Source: Treponema sp.
Lineage (GTDB): Bacteria; Spirochaetota; Spirochaetia; Treponematales; Treponemataceae
Assembly (NCBI GenBank): GCA_017548565.1
Contig: JAFYZU010000005.1
Location: 52,567 to 116,566 of the forward strand
Direction of reading: 5' to 3'
DNA: 64,000 nucleotides
Below are positions 52,634-62,093 of this stretch, piece after piece; position 1 is the stretch's first letter; every line of letters starts with the position of its first letter. The position numbers and the translations under genes were made by a program. Under the pieces are notes generated by a model. The model was not told where the DNA came from, did not search any database, and saw only the letters and a list, made by a program, of their open reading frames with translations.

Positions 52634-54787
52634 TCAGAATTTCAATACATCTTCCGGATTTTTCACAGTATATTTTTTCTCTTTTAATGCTTTGTTCTTT
52701 ATATACTGCTCGATAACAATCACGCTTACCGTATTCCCGTTGACGAGTCCTGAATATCCGCCCTTTATTTCACAGATTCTGTAAATTGATTTATCCTTGT
52801 TTACAACCACAAACATTGGAATATATTCATAATCATCAAAATAAATGATATTGAAGTCACCGGTTTTATCTTTAAAAATATTTTTCATTAACTGCAGCGG
52901 AGTTTGCTTTCTATCATCAGAATCCTGCAGATAATCAAACATATATTTCAGGTATTTCCCATTCAATTCATAATTTTTCTTATAAAATTCCTTGTTATAT
53001 TTTACAATATCGCTGCTGTAATCGCAGATTATTCCGACTTTTTTAGACCACACGTTGAGTAAAAGACAATATGCAAAGACCTTTGCACTGTCAACCCCGT
53101 TTTTCAGATGCGCAGAAGTATTCTTTTTGTTTTTATTCAATTTATTTTCAAACTCAATGATTTTTTCATAATCATCACCGAATTCATTCTTATAATCATC
53201 CGTTACCTGAAACAATCTATCGATTAAAAGCTCATTTTTCCGTACAACATCCTTATCAATACTTATATTACCTGTGATTTTTGAATCGCTCGTTAAATAA
53301 AACTGTATTTTTCCTTTATTCTTATCCTTTTTTTCTATCAGAAGATAAGAAGATGTCGCTTCGATATAATAATCATGAATTCTGCCGTTTTCTTCCGTTC
53401 CAAAATAACGTATTGGTTCCGCTTCATAACCTGGCTTTAATCTTAAAAACGGAGTCCATATTTCGCTGATATAAAACTTTTTATCTTCACTGCGAATACC
53501 GTCAATAAAATAATAATCAATTTTCAGATTAAACGGACCTTCTGCAAAATCAAAATCTTCGACAGAGCATTCAGCAGCCTCGAGTCTTGAACCGTTCATC
53601 CATATTCCACCGGTATATTTTATTCCTGAAGTCTTTTTTCCTGAAGATTTAATGTTTTTCAAAAATGCATTTCCCGGAAGCTTCAGTTCAACCTGCCTGA
53701 AATTCCATTGCGTTTCATTTATCGCCTTATAAAAATATCCAGTTCTTCCTCGCGAATCCTTTGCAGCTACCCGAAGCTCTCTTGCATCGTTACCTTTTCC
53801 GTTCTGAATTATCGTAATGTATTTTGTAATCTGCGCATCCTTAGGTAACCGCGGCTGCTTTGTCCAGGGTTCATTCGGTAACGCCCATTTTGTCGTGTTC
53901 GATTTTTTATTGCTTCCGTTATATTCTGTCTTTACTTTTTCGTAAGTATATTCATAAAGCATAGGATCTGAACCGACCGTATTATAGTCAACGAGACGTG
54001 TATAAAGAGTTCCGTCATTTCCGATTAAAAATATTGTCGAAGCACTTTCACTGATATTTACCGCTGTAAAAGCTTCATCATCCGGCATTTTAAAAGAATG
54101 ACTGAAATCACTCGGACACGCAGGATCTGAATAACGAATAGATTTCCCGTCTCCACATAAAAATGTGATTGATTCAACACCAAGCGGACCATAATTATGT
54201 TCGTTACCGTTTACATCGGTATAATATTCAACATCAAGACGGCTTGAACCTACTGCCCATCCCTTTTTATCTTTTACCGCACTATTCTGATAAAGCTGGA
54301 TTTTTTTAGGCCATCCGAAATAATCAACCCATTCAAACGGCGGATAACTCGTAATTTTTTTTAGATATGTTCTGTATAACTTCCCGTCGCTTGAAAAAGC
54401 ATAAAGACAGTCCGCATCTGCCATGATTTCAACAACACGCTCAACCGTTTTAAATTCATTTTTTCTGGAAAAAGGAAGCCCTGTTTCAAGATAAAGCTTC
54501 CATTCTGTTTTTGAGCTTCCGCGTTTTTTATACCAGATTTTTCCTTCAACAAGGCAGAATTCGTATTCAAAACCAAAGGTCTGAGTCATTGTTTTTATTA
54601 CGATTTCTTCAGGAAAACTTCCGTTGATATTTAAATCAGACGGACAATCGTTTAACTTCAACGGTTTTCCTTCATGATCTAAAAATGCCTGTGATGAAAC
54701 TGAGAGTGTCCTGCATGATAAAAAAAAGACAGAAGCTATAAATAGAAAAATCAAACCTGTAACTGTGTTTTTAGTTCTTATTTTCAT
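52634..54787 (-). CDS. Large lipoprotein of unknown function
   Basis: A 717-residue lipoprotein (hydrophobic 11-22, lipobox FLSC, C25). Residues of about 50-350 have repeated strand-turn patterns (DCLYAFSSDGKLYRT, TIFLIGNDGTLYTRLVD) that look like a beta-propeller. The rest is charged and helical, with a possible transglutaminase-like segment near 585-660 (NGVDSAKVFAYCLLLNVWSK then DYEYIPMFVVV). Cys and Asp could belong to such a fold, but I cannot assign a full triad. It is convergent with glnN, with no gap between the stops. Probably anchored in the envelope; no better function is supported. Confidence 0.7.
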   Translation of the reverse strand: MKIRTKNTVTGLIFLFIASVFFLSCRTLSVSSQAFLDHEGKPLKLNDCPSDLNINGSFPEEIVIKTMTQTFGFEYEFCLVEGKIWYKKRGSSKTEWKLYLETGLPFSRKNEFKTVERVVEIMADADCLYAFSSDGKLYRTYLKKITSYPPFEWVDYFGWPKKIQLYQNSAVKDKKGWAVGSSRLDVEYYTDVNGNEHNYGPLGVESITFLCGDGKSIRYSDPACPSDFSHSFKMPDDEAFTAVNISESASTIFLIGNDGTLYTRLVDYNTVGSDPMLYEYTYEKVKTEYNGSNKKSNTTKWALPNEPWTKQPRLPKDAQITKYITIIQNGKGNDARELRVAAKDSRGRTGYFYKAINETQWNFRQVELKLPGNAFLKNIKSSGKKTSGIKYTGGIWMNGSRLEAAECSVEDFDFAEGPFNLKIDYYFIDGIRSEDKKFYISEIWTPFLRLKPGYEAEPIRYFGTEENGRIHDYYIEATSSYLLIEKKDKNKGKIQFYLTSDSKITGNISIDKDVVRKNELLIDRLFQVTDDYKNEFGDDYEKIIEFENKLNKNKKNTSAHLKNGVDSAKVFAYCLLLNVWSKKVGIICDYSSDIVKYNKEFYKKNYELNGKYLKYMFDYLQDSDDRKQTPLQLMKNIFKDKTGDFNIIYFDDYEYIPMFVVVNKDKSIYRICEIKGGYSGLVNGNTVSVIVIEQYIKNKALKEKKYTVKNPEDVLKF

Positions 54788-54838
54788 ATTTATAAATCCT
54801 GTCTCTTTTTAGAAAAATAATTTTTGTTTTACCGGTGA

Positions 54839-56185
54839 TTAAAGCTTTCCGCTTTCTGCCGCACCAGGTAATCCTATATCTTTTCTATAGAAAGCACCTT
54901 CAAATTTAACGCTTGATAATCCCTGATATGCTTTTGACCAGGCTTCCTTAAAGGTTTCTCCAAATGCACTGCAGGCAAGAACACGTCCCCCGCTTGTAAG
55001 AAGATTGTCGATGCCGCCGCCTCTTCTGCCCGATACTGCACCTGCAACAAAAAGCTTTGCAGTACTTTCATTAAGGATCTGTCTGTTTACTGTAATTTCA
55101 CATCCTTTTTTATATGCACCAGGATATCCGCCGCTTACAATAACCGGAGCAACCTGATATCCGTTTTTCCACTTGAATTCAAAGTTTTTCAAGGTTCCGT
55201 TCAGGATTGCCGAACACATTGAAGCAAAATCAAAATCCATAAGCGGCAAAACAACCTGAGTTTCCGGATCACCAAGACGTACATTATATTCAAGAAGCTT
55301 TGGTCCCTGTTTTGTCAGCATTACACCAAAGAAAATAAATCCGCGGTAATCATATTTTTCTTTAATAAGACCATTGAGTGTCGGTTCAAGAATATCTTTA
55401 CGGAACTGTTCCATTGTTTTTTCGGTAACATCATCAAGAGGACAAACAGCACCCATTCCTCCGGTATTCGGACCCTTTGCCCCATCCATCAGTCGTTTAT
55501 GATCACGGGCCGGCAAGAAAGGAACAATAGATGCAGCTTCGTTCAATGCATATTCAGGAGTAACAGAAACTGCTGCTAAAACAGAAATTTCAATTCCTTC
55601 AAGATAATCTTCGATTACAAGCTTCTTGCCTGCATCTCCAACCCTGCCGTCTTCCATCATTTCTTTTACGGCATTAACGGCTTCATCAACTGTTGCGGCT
55701 ACTACTACACCTTTTCCTGCTGCAAGACCGTCGGCTTTAACAACAATCGGAGCACCATGCTTTTTGATATATGCAACTGCCTCTTCTTCGTTTACAAAGG
55801 TTTCGCTCGAAGGACATGCAACCCCGTATTTTTTCATGAATGCTTTTGAAAGATCCTTACTTGCTTCAAGCTGAGCGCCTGCTTTTTTAGGACCCACACA
55901 AGGAATGTCTCCTTCCCAGAAAGCATCTGCAATTCCATCAGCAAGCGGATCCTCAGGACCAATAACTGCCATCCTGCAGTTTTCATGCTTTGCAATTGCT
56001 ACATACGGATTTTCACCATCCTTTATGTAATCGCAGTCAGAAGGATTGATATTTACACATTTATTTTCAATTGCAGTTCCTCCGTTTCCGGGAACAACAA
56101 TTATTTTATCTACAAGTGAACTCTGTGCTAATTTCCAGCAGATTGTATGTTCACGACCACCGCTACCAACGACAATAATATTCAT
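54839..56185 (-). CDS. purD: Phosphoribosylamine-glycine ligase
   Basis: Second step of purine biosynthesis: ATP-dependent joining of 5-phosphoribosylamine and glycine to form GAR. The 448-residue ATP-grasp enzyme has the N-terminal GSGGREHTICWKLAQS and PGNGGTAIENKCV, GPEDPLADGIAD, the ATP-grasp core GAPIVVKADGLAAGKGVVVA and EDYLEGIEISVLA, then NTGGMGAVCP and EYNVRLGDPETQVVLP. The length is normal. It is flanked on both sides by lipoprotein genes, with no other pur gene nearby. The start ATG has no clear Shine-Dalgarno. Confidence 0.97.
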   Translation of the reverse strand: MNIIVVGSGGREHTICWKLAQSSLVDKIIVVPGNGGTAIENKCVNINPSDCDYIKDGENPYVAIAKHENCRMAVIGPEDPLADGIADAFWEGDIPCVGPKKAGAQLEASKDLSKAFMKKYGVACPSSETFVNEEEAVAYIKKHGAPIVVKADGLAAGKGVVVAATVDEAVNAVKEMMEDGRVGDAGKKLVIEDYLEGIEISVLAAVSVTPEYALNEAASIVPFLPARDHKRLMDGAKGPNTGGMGAVCPLDDVTEKTMEQFRKDILEPTLNGLIKEKYDYRGFIFFGVMLTKQGPKLLEYNVRLGDPETQVVLPLMDFDFASMCSAILNGTLKNFEFKWKNGYQVAPVIVSGGYPGAYKKGCEITVNRQILNESTAKLFVAGAVSGRRGGGIDNLLTSGGRVLACSAFGETFKEAWSKAYQGLSSVKFEGAFYRKDIGLPGAAESGKL

Positions 56186-56225
56186 AATTCTATAATACTA
56201 AAAAAACAGAATTTAGTCATCAGGA

Positions 56226-56257
56226 TAAAAAAACCACCGGCAGATTAATACCGGTGG
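56226..56257 (-). terminator. Rho-independent terminator
   Basis: On the minus strand, a perfect 7-bp stem CCACCGG/CCGGTGG (56251-56257 with 56234-56240) around a 10-nt loop, followed by seven T. It lies downstream of the lipoprotein gene at 56284-57858 and upstream of purD. Confidence 0.88.
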
Positions 56258-56283
56258 ATGAAAAATTAGAAAAAATGAAATTC

Positions 56284-57858
56284 TTATTTTGCTTTTTTAT
56301 ATTGCATTAAAGGATATTCAAGATATTGCATTCCGTCATAATCTTTATTATATAAGTTCATGTAATAATATGAACCTTCTTCTACAATATCTACAGAATA
56401 TTCTGTCCCATTATACATTTTTAATCTGTTATCAACAACATAAAAAATACAATTTGAATTTGCTATTTGTCCATTAGTTTGATTAACTCCAAACTGACAA
56501 TCATTGTTTACTGTCAGGCTTCCTGTTAATCCATTTGAATAAATATCATTTACAGTCCAGATTCCCTTATATTTTGCAGGCATTTTCCCTTTCTGTCGGT
56601 AATACTCTCCTCCATACACATCATAATATGAATATTCATAGGTCAAAAGTCCATTTTTTATCCTGTACCAGCCTTTTCTTCCAACATCAACAGGACCTAT
56701 TGAGACATCTCCATTGGAACCACTAATGATATCTATCCAATCCATCCAGGAACAATCCTGAACTGTTATTGTTGAATCAAATGAGAAATATGACATATCA
56801 GAATATGAAAGAGTATTACTTTCTTTATCATAAATCAAATCTAATTTCTTTCCTGTATCAAAATCAATTACATCCCATCCCCAACTAGAACGGGAATTAT
56901 CCTTTTTATACCATTTTCCTTTTAACGAATAATCATTAACCTCTTTTCCAACATTAAAATCAGAAACACAAATAAAATTAGCTTCAAAACTTCCACTTTC
57001 TATTCTTATAAAATTATAAGTTCCGGAACGTTTTTCTTCTGCCAGATAATATTTAATATTATCACCTGATCTCAATAAATTATTGACAGGAAGATTATTA
57101 TCTGCAATTTTTTGATTAATTAAAGTTGAATTAGCAAAAACCTGCTGAAATTCATTTAATTCTGGCAAATGCCAGTTATAATCCTTTTGATTGGTAAAGT
57201 TCGTATTATAACCAGTTATTGCTTCTGTTGCTTTGGTTTTTGTATTTGAATTGGCATTATTGTTAATTGTTTTATACAAAATTAAAACAGGATATCCCCA
57301 GTCATTAACATCTGCAACAAAACCAACAAATTCTTTAGCACTGTTATAATTTTCTGAATATGTACCATCTCTGTAAACAAAATTTCCAATTGCATTGGTT
57401 TTTTTAGTTCCACACTCAATAGTAATTACAGGAGATACATAATGCTTTGAATCATTAGTATAAGTAAAACAGTAATAATTTACTCCAATCTCGGCATAAA
57501 CAATTATTCTTCCATCATCATCCAACTCTTCAATTGAATCCCATTTTTCTGACTGTTTATTCCACTTATACCATTGCCTGTTCTCAAAATATGTCTTTCC
57601 AACTCCAGAAGCTAAACAATCTCTAAAAGAAATTGGCGCACCGACAGCATCCTTATGAACCTTTATATAAGTCGATGCATAAAATTTAGAATAATCTATC
57701 ACACCACCTGGTAAAATAGGTAATTCATTATCTGCATCTGGTGTCTTTTTATTATTCCCAGGTTTTTCTACAACCTTTGCATCTCCCCCACAGCCTGTAA
57801 AACCAAACAGACTCAGAAAAAGAGCGAGAACAAAACAACATTTAATTATTTTTTTCAT
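56284..57858 (-). CDS. Lipoprotein with DUF1566-like segment
   Basis: A 524-residue lipoprotein (lipobox FTGC, C23). The start is the ATG of MKKIIKCC with AAGGAGT upstream; upstream in-frame codons lie in the leader. Near residue 210-240 WHLPELNEFQQVFAN resembles the 'W-LPt--EL--l---' core of DUF1566/Lcl-type domains, preceded by NDWGYPVLILYKTINNN. The C-terminal half is beta-rich (repeated Y/W/G), perhaps a lipocalin-like sheet. This architecture recurs in spirochaete surface lipoproteins (from memory). It is isolated by a terminator downstream. Function unknown. Confidence 0.75.
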   Translation of the reverse strand: MKKIIKCCFVLALFLSLFGFTGCGGDAKVVEKPGNNKKTPDADNELPILPGGVIDYSKFYASTYIKVHKDAVGAPISFRDCLASGVGKTYFENRQWYKWNKQSEKWDSIEELDDDGRIIVYAEIGVNYYCFTYTNDSKHYVSPVITIECGTKKTNAIGNFVYRDGTYSENYNSAKEFVGFVADVNDWGYPVLILYKTINNNANSNTKTKATEAITGYNTNFTNQKDYNWHLPELNEFQQVFANSTLINQKIADNNLPVNNLLRSGDNIKYYLAEEKRSGTYNFIRIESGSFEANFICVSDFNVGKEVNDYSLKGKWYKKDNSRSSWGWDVIDFDTGKKLDLIYDKESNTLSYSDMSYFSFDSTITVQDCSWMDWIDIISGSNGDVSIGPVDVGRKGWYRIKNGLLTYEYSYYDVYGGEYYRQKGKMPAKYKGIWTVNDIYSNGLTGSLTVNNDCQFGVNQTNGQIANSNCIFYVVDNRLKMYNGTEYSVDIVEEGSYYYMNLYNKDYDGMQYLEYPLMQYKKAK

Positions 57859-57966
57859 ACAAAACTCCTTAAAATTGTAATTTAATAACATTATAGGTTT
57901 GATTTTGAAATAAAAATACAGAGTAAAACTCACAATTTTAAGAAATTTTATATTATGCCGGGATTT

Positions 57967-58362
57967 TTAGTCTGCTCTTGGTTTATGACAGTTTGAACAG
58001 CCGATTACATGAACATGTTTTTTACCGACTGCTTTATTAAAAAGCCTTGCCGTTAAACTTTGATCTGGTCCGACAAATTTATGACAGACAGGACATGTAC
58101 GGCTTACCCCGGGCTCACATCGAGGATAACAATGCGGACATCCCATAATAATCATCAATTGATCGGGAACCTTCATCGGCCGGTAAACTTTAGAAATGAT
58201 GTTTTCTCCTTTATACATGTCTGAGGAACACACCGGACACTTTACCGGCTGCAAATTTTTTTTCTGAGATTTTTTTACCGACTGCGATTTGTAATATTTA
58301 TATATGCCCCACAAAAGAGCCGCAATAACACAAACCGAAATTACTATTATTAAATAATCCAT
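57967..58362 (-). CDS. Membrane-anchored zinc-ribbon protein
   Basis: A 131-residue protein with one N-terminal transmembrane helix (about 3-24), a basic linker (YKYYKSQSVKKSQKKN) and several CxxC pairs: CPVCSSD (about 44-47), CPHC (75-78), CPVC (90-93), and a C-terminal CSNC. Four pairs suggest two zinc-binding ribbons facing the cytoplasm. Paired CPxC motifs in short membrane proteins often act as assembly or sensing units. No further family call is possible. It stands between two lipoprotein genes on the same strand. Confidence 0.75.
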   Translation of the reverse strand: MDYLIIVISVCVIAALLWGIYKYYKSQSVKKSQKKNLQPVKCPVCSSDMYKGENIISKVYRPMKVPDQLMIIMGCPHCYPRCEPGVSRTCPVCHKFVGPDQSLTARLFNKAVGKKHVHVIGCSNCHKPRAD

Positions 58363-58414
58363 ATCTTAGTATAACAGAATTAGAAATAATAATAAGCCCT
58401 ATGCTTTCAAAATA

Positions 58415-60088
58415 CTAATTATTATAGATTAAATTAAAAAAAACCTTTCCTTCATATTTATTTGCAGATAAATTTATAATCTGTTTTTCTTCTATTTCAA
58501 ATTCCGGAAACAATATCAAACTCCACGGTAGAACTGTCCTTATTTCACATTCTTCAGATACTTTTGGAAGTCCTAAATGTAATTCTGGCATAGAACAAAA
58601 GAATTCTACATATTCTTCTGTTACTGGATCTCTGCGATACTGTACCGTTTCTTTTTCAAGTCGTTTTAAATTGATATCTTTAACAAACTCCAGAAATACT
58701 TCTTCTATATCAACCCCATATATTTTACCTATATTTATCCAACCGATTTCAGATGAATTGATTAGTTTTTTCAAAAAACTAATTCCTCCACAGTCAATAA
58801 CTTCTGATGGATTATTTACATTCCAGGACATTCCTCCCTTTTTCCAGAAAAGCCAGGATAAAAATAAACACATAGCACCTCTTTGACCCACAGAATCATC
58901 CTGCCCGAATATATTATCTGTACAAAAAGAATAATTCTGTGTGTTTTCCAGATAATACCGTATAAATTCAACATTACCACCACTTATTCCAAATCCACAT
59001 AAATTTTCACTTAAATGACTTAATCCTTCTTCAATATAGATTTCTTCTTGAGGTATATTAATTAATCCCTCTTTTACCCTTTTATATGTTTTTGAATTAA
59101 ATGTAATTGCATGTGTCATTTCATGAGCTATTGTTGCTGTTATGGTTTGTTCACTGTAATTGTTTACGTTTTTTTCAGGAACAGCTAAATAAATTATATC
59201 CATCTCATTTGAATAATTATTGTCATCATTTTTAAATAAATCAGATGGATTAAAATAACCTACCGCTTCTTTTTCTTCATTTATGGTAGGACAAAAAACC
59301 AATGCTATTTTTCCATCCTGATCTACATCTGCCCATTCTCCCCAGATTGCCTTCAGTCTTGGATATATTAATGTATTAAACTGTTCAATACAATTTTCAA
59401 TTATCTGAATTTCAAAATTTCTTTTCTCAGGAAGCCATACAGTACAATGCAGGCTGTTACAAACCATTTCAAATACAATTTCATGTGGTTTATCATACTG
59501 ATTATCTGTTTTTATAATGTAAAATTCTTTTTTCTCTCCCTCCTTATATTCATTTAGAACTGCCGCTCTATTAGCAGAATTTTTTATCTTCTCCAGATTC
59601 TTTAAATTTATATTTATTTTAAAATCTCTGTTAAATAATTGTTCCTTAGTTTTTTTATTTATTTTTAATTCTTTCCCTTTACCCTCAAAACTAACTAAAT
59701 ACGGATAATATTTTCCTGGTTTTAATAATATTTCTTTTTCCGCTTCATTGATATAATTGTCAATGCTTTGTCCTGACCTATAATTGCGTTTTTGAACCTG
59801 AATTATTGTATTTTTTTTATAATCATTAATTTTACAAATAATATCATGCACACCTTCTGATAGAAATACCGTCCGTCCATTTCCTCTTCCCAGAAAACCA
59901 TCTTTTGAAGAATACCAGTATATATTTTCAGAATTAACATTGCTTGAAAAACAAATTGTACTGTCTTCATAATATGTCCATCCACTTACAGGTGAAACAA
60001 TTCTGATTAAGTCCTCATAATCTGTTTCTTTACTGCATGAGAAAAAACAACAAAAAGTAAATAAAATGAAGTATCTCGCAATTCTCAT
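58415..60088 (-). CDS. Lipoprotein zinc metalloprotease (M30-like)
   Basis: A 557-residue lipoprotein (lipobox FFSC, C18). The N-terminal 120 residues include an Ig-like region (SGWTYYEDSTICFSSNV). The catalytic part has IVFCPTIN-like strands and H322-E323-M-T-H326 (HEMTH), followed by the third ligand in IYIEEGLSHL (about E353 or E354). EWADVDQDGKIALVF (about 251-265) looks like a calcium loop. The order resembles hyicolysin-type M30 peptidases, which occur in spirochaetes. Its ATG overlaps the stop of the upstream gene by 4 nt (ATGA), so it is translationally coupled to the lipoprotein at 60085. Confidence 0.78.
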   Translation of the reverse strand: MRIARYFILFTFCCFFSCSKETDYEDLIRIVSPVSGWTYYEDSTICFSSNVNSENIYWYSSKDGFLGRGNGRTVFLSEGVHDIICKINDYKKNTIIQVQKRNYRSGQSIDNYINEAEKEILLKPGKYYPYLVSFEGKGKELKINKKTKEQLFNRDFKININLKNLEKIKNSANRAAVLNEYKEGEKKEFYIIKTDNQYDKPHEIVFEMVCNSLHCTVWLPEKRNFEIQIIENCIEQFNTLIYPRLKAIWGEWADVDQDGKIALVFCPTINEEKEAVGYFNPSDLFKNDDNNYSNEMDIIYLAVPEKNVNNYSEQTITATIAHEMTHAITFNSKTYKRVKEGLINIPQEEIYIEEGLSHLSENLCGFGISGGNVEFIRYYLENTQNYSFCTDNIFGQDDSVGQRGAMCLFLSWLFWKKGGMSWNVNNPSEVIDCGGISFLKKLINSSEIGWINIGKIYGVDIEEVFLEFVKDINLKRLEKETVQYRRDPVTEEYVEFFCSMPELHLGLPKVSEECEIRTVLPWSLILFPEFEIEEKQIINLSANKYEGKVFFNLIYNN

Positions 60089-60768
60089 TGTGTTGTAAAA
60101 CTAAAATTACCGCTTTCAATTATACTTATAGAATAATAATCTGTTCCTTCGAACAAAATATTTCCAAAAATTTTCTGCGCCTGAACTTGTACATAATAAA
60201 TAGTCGAAGCTTTTAAACTGTTTTCAGAAATAAACACTGTTGTATTTTCTGTAGAAACACTATAAACAGTTTCTAAAGGGGTTTTTATCTCCACAAGATA
60301 AAGACAGTCAGTATCAGGAGTGTCCCAGCATATTTGTACAGGAACTGCTGCATCCAGTTTTTGTCCATGCATAACAGAATTTCCCTTTGCATCACTTAAT
60401 ACTGTAATAAAAGGTTTATTCAGCAATATTTTATGCGGTATCTCATATTTTCTGGGAGAAGAAAACAATACAGAATCAATGCGAACCTCAATCGTTTCTT
60501 CCTTCAATTCAATTTTTCCTTCGTAAAAACAGTTTTCTGGATTATATAAAACAGGATTATAAAAACCGTTTTTATTTCCTGCCAGAATATACGCTCCGTC
60601 TACGCTTCTGCCACAGGCATCTTCTAACCGCACCCTTACAGAAACATTTGAACTGTCAGACGATTCAAGGCTTATTCTGATTCTGCAGGTACTATCAGTT
60701 CCATTGCTGCAAGAAAATAATACTACAGATAATATTAATACAGCTATTAATACAAACAATTTTTTCAT
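60085..60768 (-). CDS. Small FN3-like lipoprotein
   Basis: A 227-residue lipoprotein (lipobox LFSC, C20). The mature part is two beta-sandwich-like halves; the second (about 125-225) has ICWDTPDTDCLYLVEI and ASTIYYVQVQAQ, the pattern of fibronectin type III domains. It lies between a beta-propeller lipoprotein and the M30-like protease, overlapping both reading frames (1 nt and 4 nt), so all three are made from one message. It is probably an accessory to the protease; this is inferred from coupling only. Confidence 0.75.
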   Translation of the reverse strand: MKKLFVLIAVLILSVVLFSCSNGTDSTCRIRISLESSDSSNVSVRVRLEDACGRSVDGAYILAGNKNGFYNPVLYNPENCFYEGKIELKEETIEVRIDSVLFSSPRKYEIPHKILLNKPFITVLSDAKGNSVMHGQKLDAAVPVQICWDTPDTDCLYLVEIKTPLETVYSVSTENTTVFISENSLKASTIYYVQVQAQKIFGNILFEGTDYYSISIIESGNFSFTTQ

Positions 60769-62072
60769 TATTCCGCCTTCATTGCTACTAAATCGATATG
60801 ATCATACTGATTCACAAAAAACAGCAAAATGTCATTATATTTATACATTGGATCCTGACCTGAACAGTTATATTCTTTATCTACTCCAATAAGTTTTCCT
60901 TTCTGCGCTTCATAAACCCTTAATCCTTTTTCTGTAGAAAAATAAATTTTATTATTATATTCGCACGGAACTATAAAATTACTAATTCCAAAATGAATCA
61001 TATCTCCCCAGACATAAGATCCGTCCTTAGCGCTTATGCATAAAATATTTTTATAGTTTTCTTTTGGATGTCCTGATGCTTTTCCTGACATAAAGGATTC
61101 TTCATTAGTAAAATAAATCTTTTCGTCATAAAACAACATATCTTTTGAAAGATCTGCTGTATGAATTATTATTTCTTTAAAACGATCTTCATCGTTTTGA
61201 ACTCTACTCCATTCTTTTTTTCCTGTTATCATATCATAACAATATCTTCCATAATTTCCTATTAAATATATTTTTCCTTCTGCAATTTTAAAATCCCCTT
61301 CACTTAAAAACATTTCTTTACTTATTTCATTAACCCATATTTTTTTATTTAAATCTAAATCCCAAGCTATTAAATATGATTTTTCATCATTTTCTTTCCA
61401 CCAATCTCTGTTAAAAGTCAAAAAATATAATACACCATTTTCAATATATAAAGAAACTACTCTTTCCCCATTAAACTCATCACATAAATACTCTATTGGA
61501 AAAATATTACCCGTAAAATCTATGATTTCCTGAAGATTTGCCCTAATAATATTTTTCCTGGCATAAATCCTTTCACCATTCTCATTTTCAGAATATTCCC
61601 TGAAATTAGCCCAATATAAATTCCCTTTATATTCACAGACCTTATCATATATTCTTGGATATCCTATATACTGTTTTTTTATCACCGATAAATCATTTTT
61701 ATTAAGAATAATAATCTGACTGCTCTGAGTAAAAAAAATAAGCTTTTCTTCTACAATAAGAAGATGTGTACTTTCTGTCCCCTGAAATTCCTGTGAAACA
61801 ATTATATCAGAAGGATTTTTTAAATTAATTTTTAAAACTTTAAACCTTCTTTCATTAACATCTTCTGTCTCCCCATTAAAAGTATAAAAATAATTATCTT
61901 CAATTACAGAGTTAACGTGTTGTATATCTCCAAGTTTTATACGCCAAAGCTCATTTGCATTATATTCCGGTTCTGTTTCTTTTTCCTTTTTATGACATGA
62001 AAAAAAATCACAGGCTGTACTTAACATACATATCATAAGGAAAAAGAAACATTCAAACTTTATCTTTCTCAT
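60768..62072 (-). CDS. PQQ-type beta-propeller lipoprotein
   Basis: A 434-residue lipoprotein (lipobox STAC, C21). The body is a beta-propeller of PQQ-like blades: YFYTFNGETEDVNERRFKVL, LIFFTQSSQIIILNKND, KIYFTNEESF, CISAKDGSYVWGDM. Such propellers are usually protein-binding or substrate-sensing modules outside the inner membrane. It is closely similar along its C-terminal part to the partial gene at 63511, for example GLRVYEAQ(K/T)GKLIGV and VAMKAE at the end. It is 21 nt downstream of the hydrolase gene and 1 nt overlapped with the next. Confidence 0.8.
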   Translation of the reverse strand: MRKIKFECFFFLMICMLSTACDFFSCHKKEKETEPEYNANELWRIKLGDIQHVNSVIEDNYFYTFNGETEDVNERRFKVLKINLKNPSDIIVSQEFQGTESTHLLIVEEKLIFFTQSSQIIILNKNDLSVIKKQYIGYPRIYDKVCEYKGNLYWANFREYSENENGERIYARKNIIRANLQEIIDFTGNIFPIEYLCDEFNGERVVSLYIENGVLYFLTFNRDWWKENDEKSYLIAWDLDLNKKIWVNEISKEMFLSEGDFKIAEGKIYLIGNYGRYCYDMITGKKEWSRVQNDEDRFKEIIIHTADLSKDMLFYDEKIYFTNEESFMSGKASGHPKENYKNILCISAKDGSYVWGDMIHFGISNFIVPCEYNNKIYFSTEKGLRVYEAQKGKLIGVDKEYNCSGQDPMYKYNDILLFFVNQYDHIDLVAMKAE

Positions 62073-62093
62073 GTTTCTTCTCCTTATTAAAAA

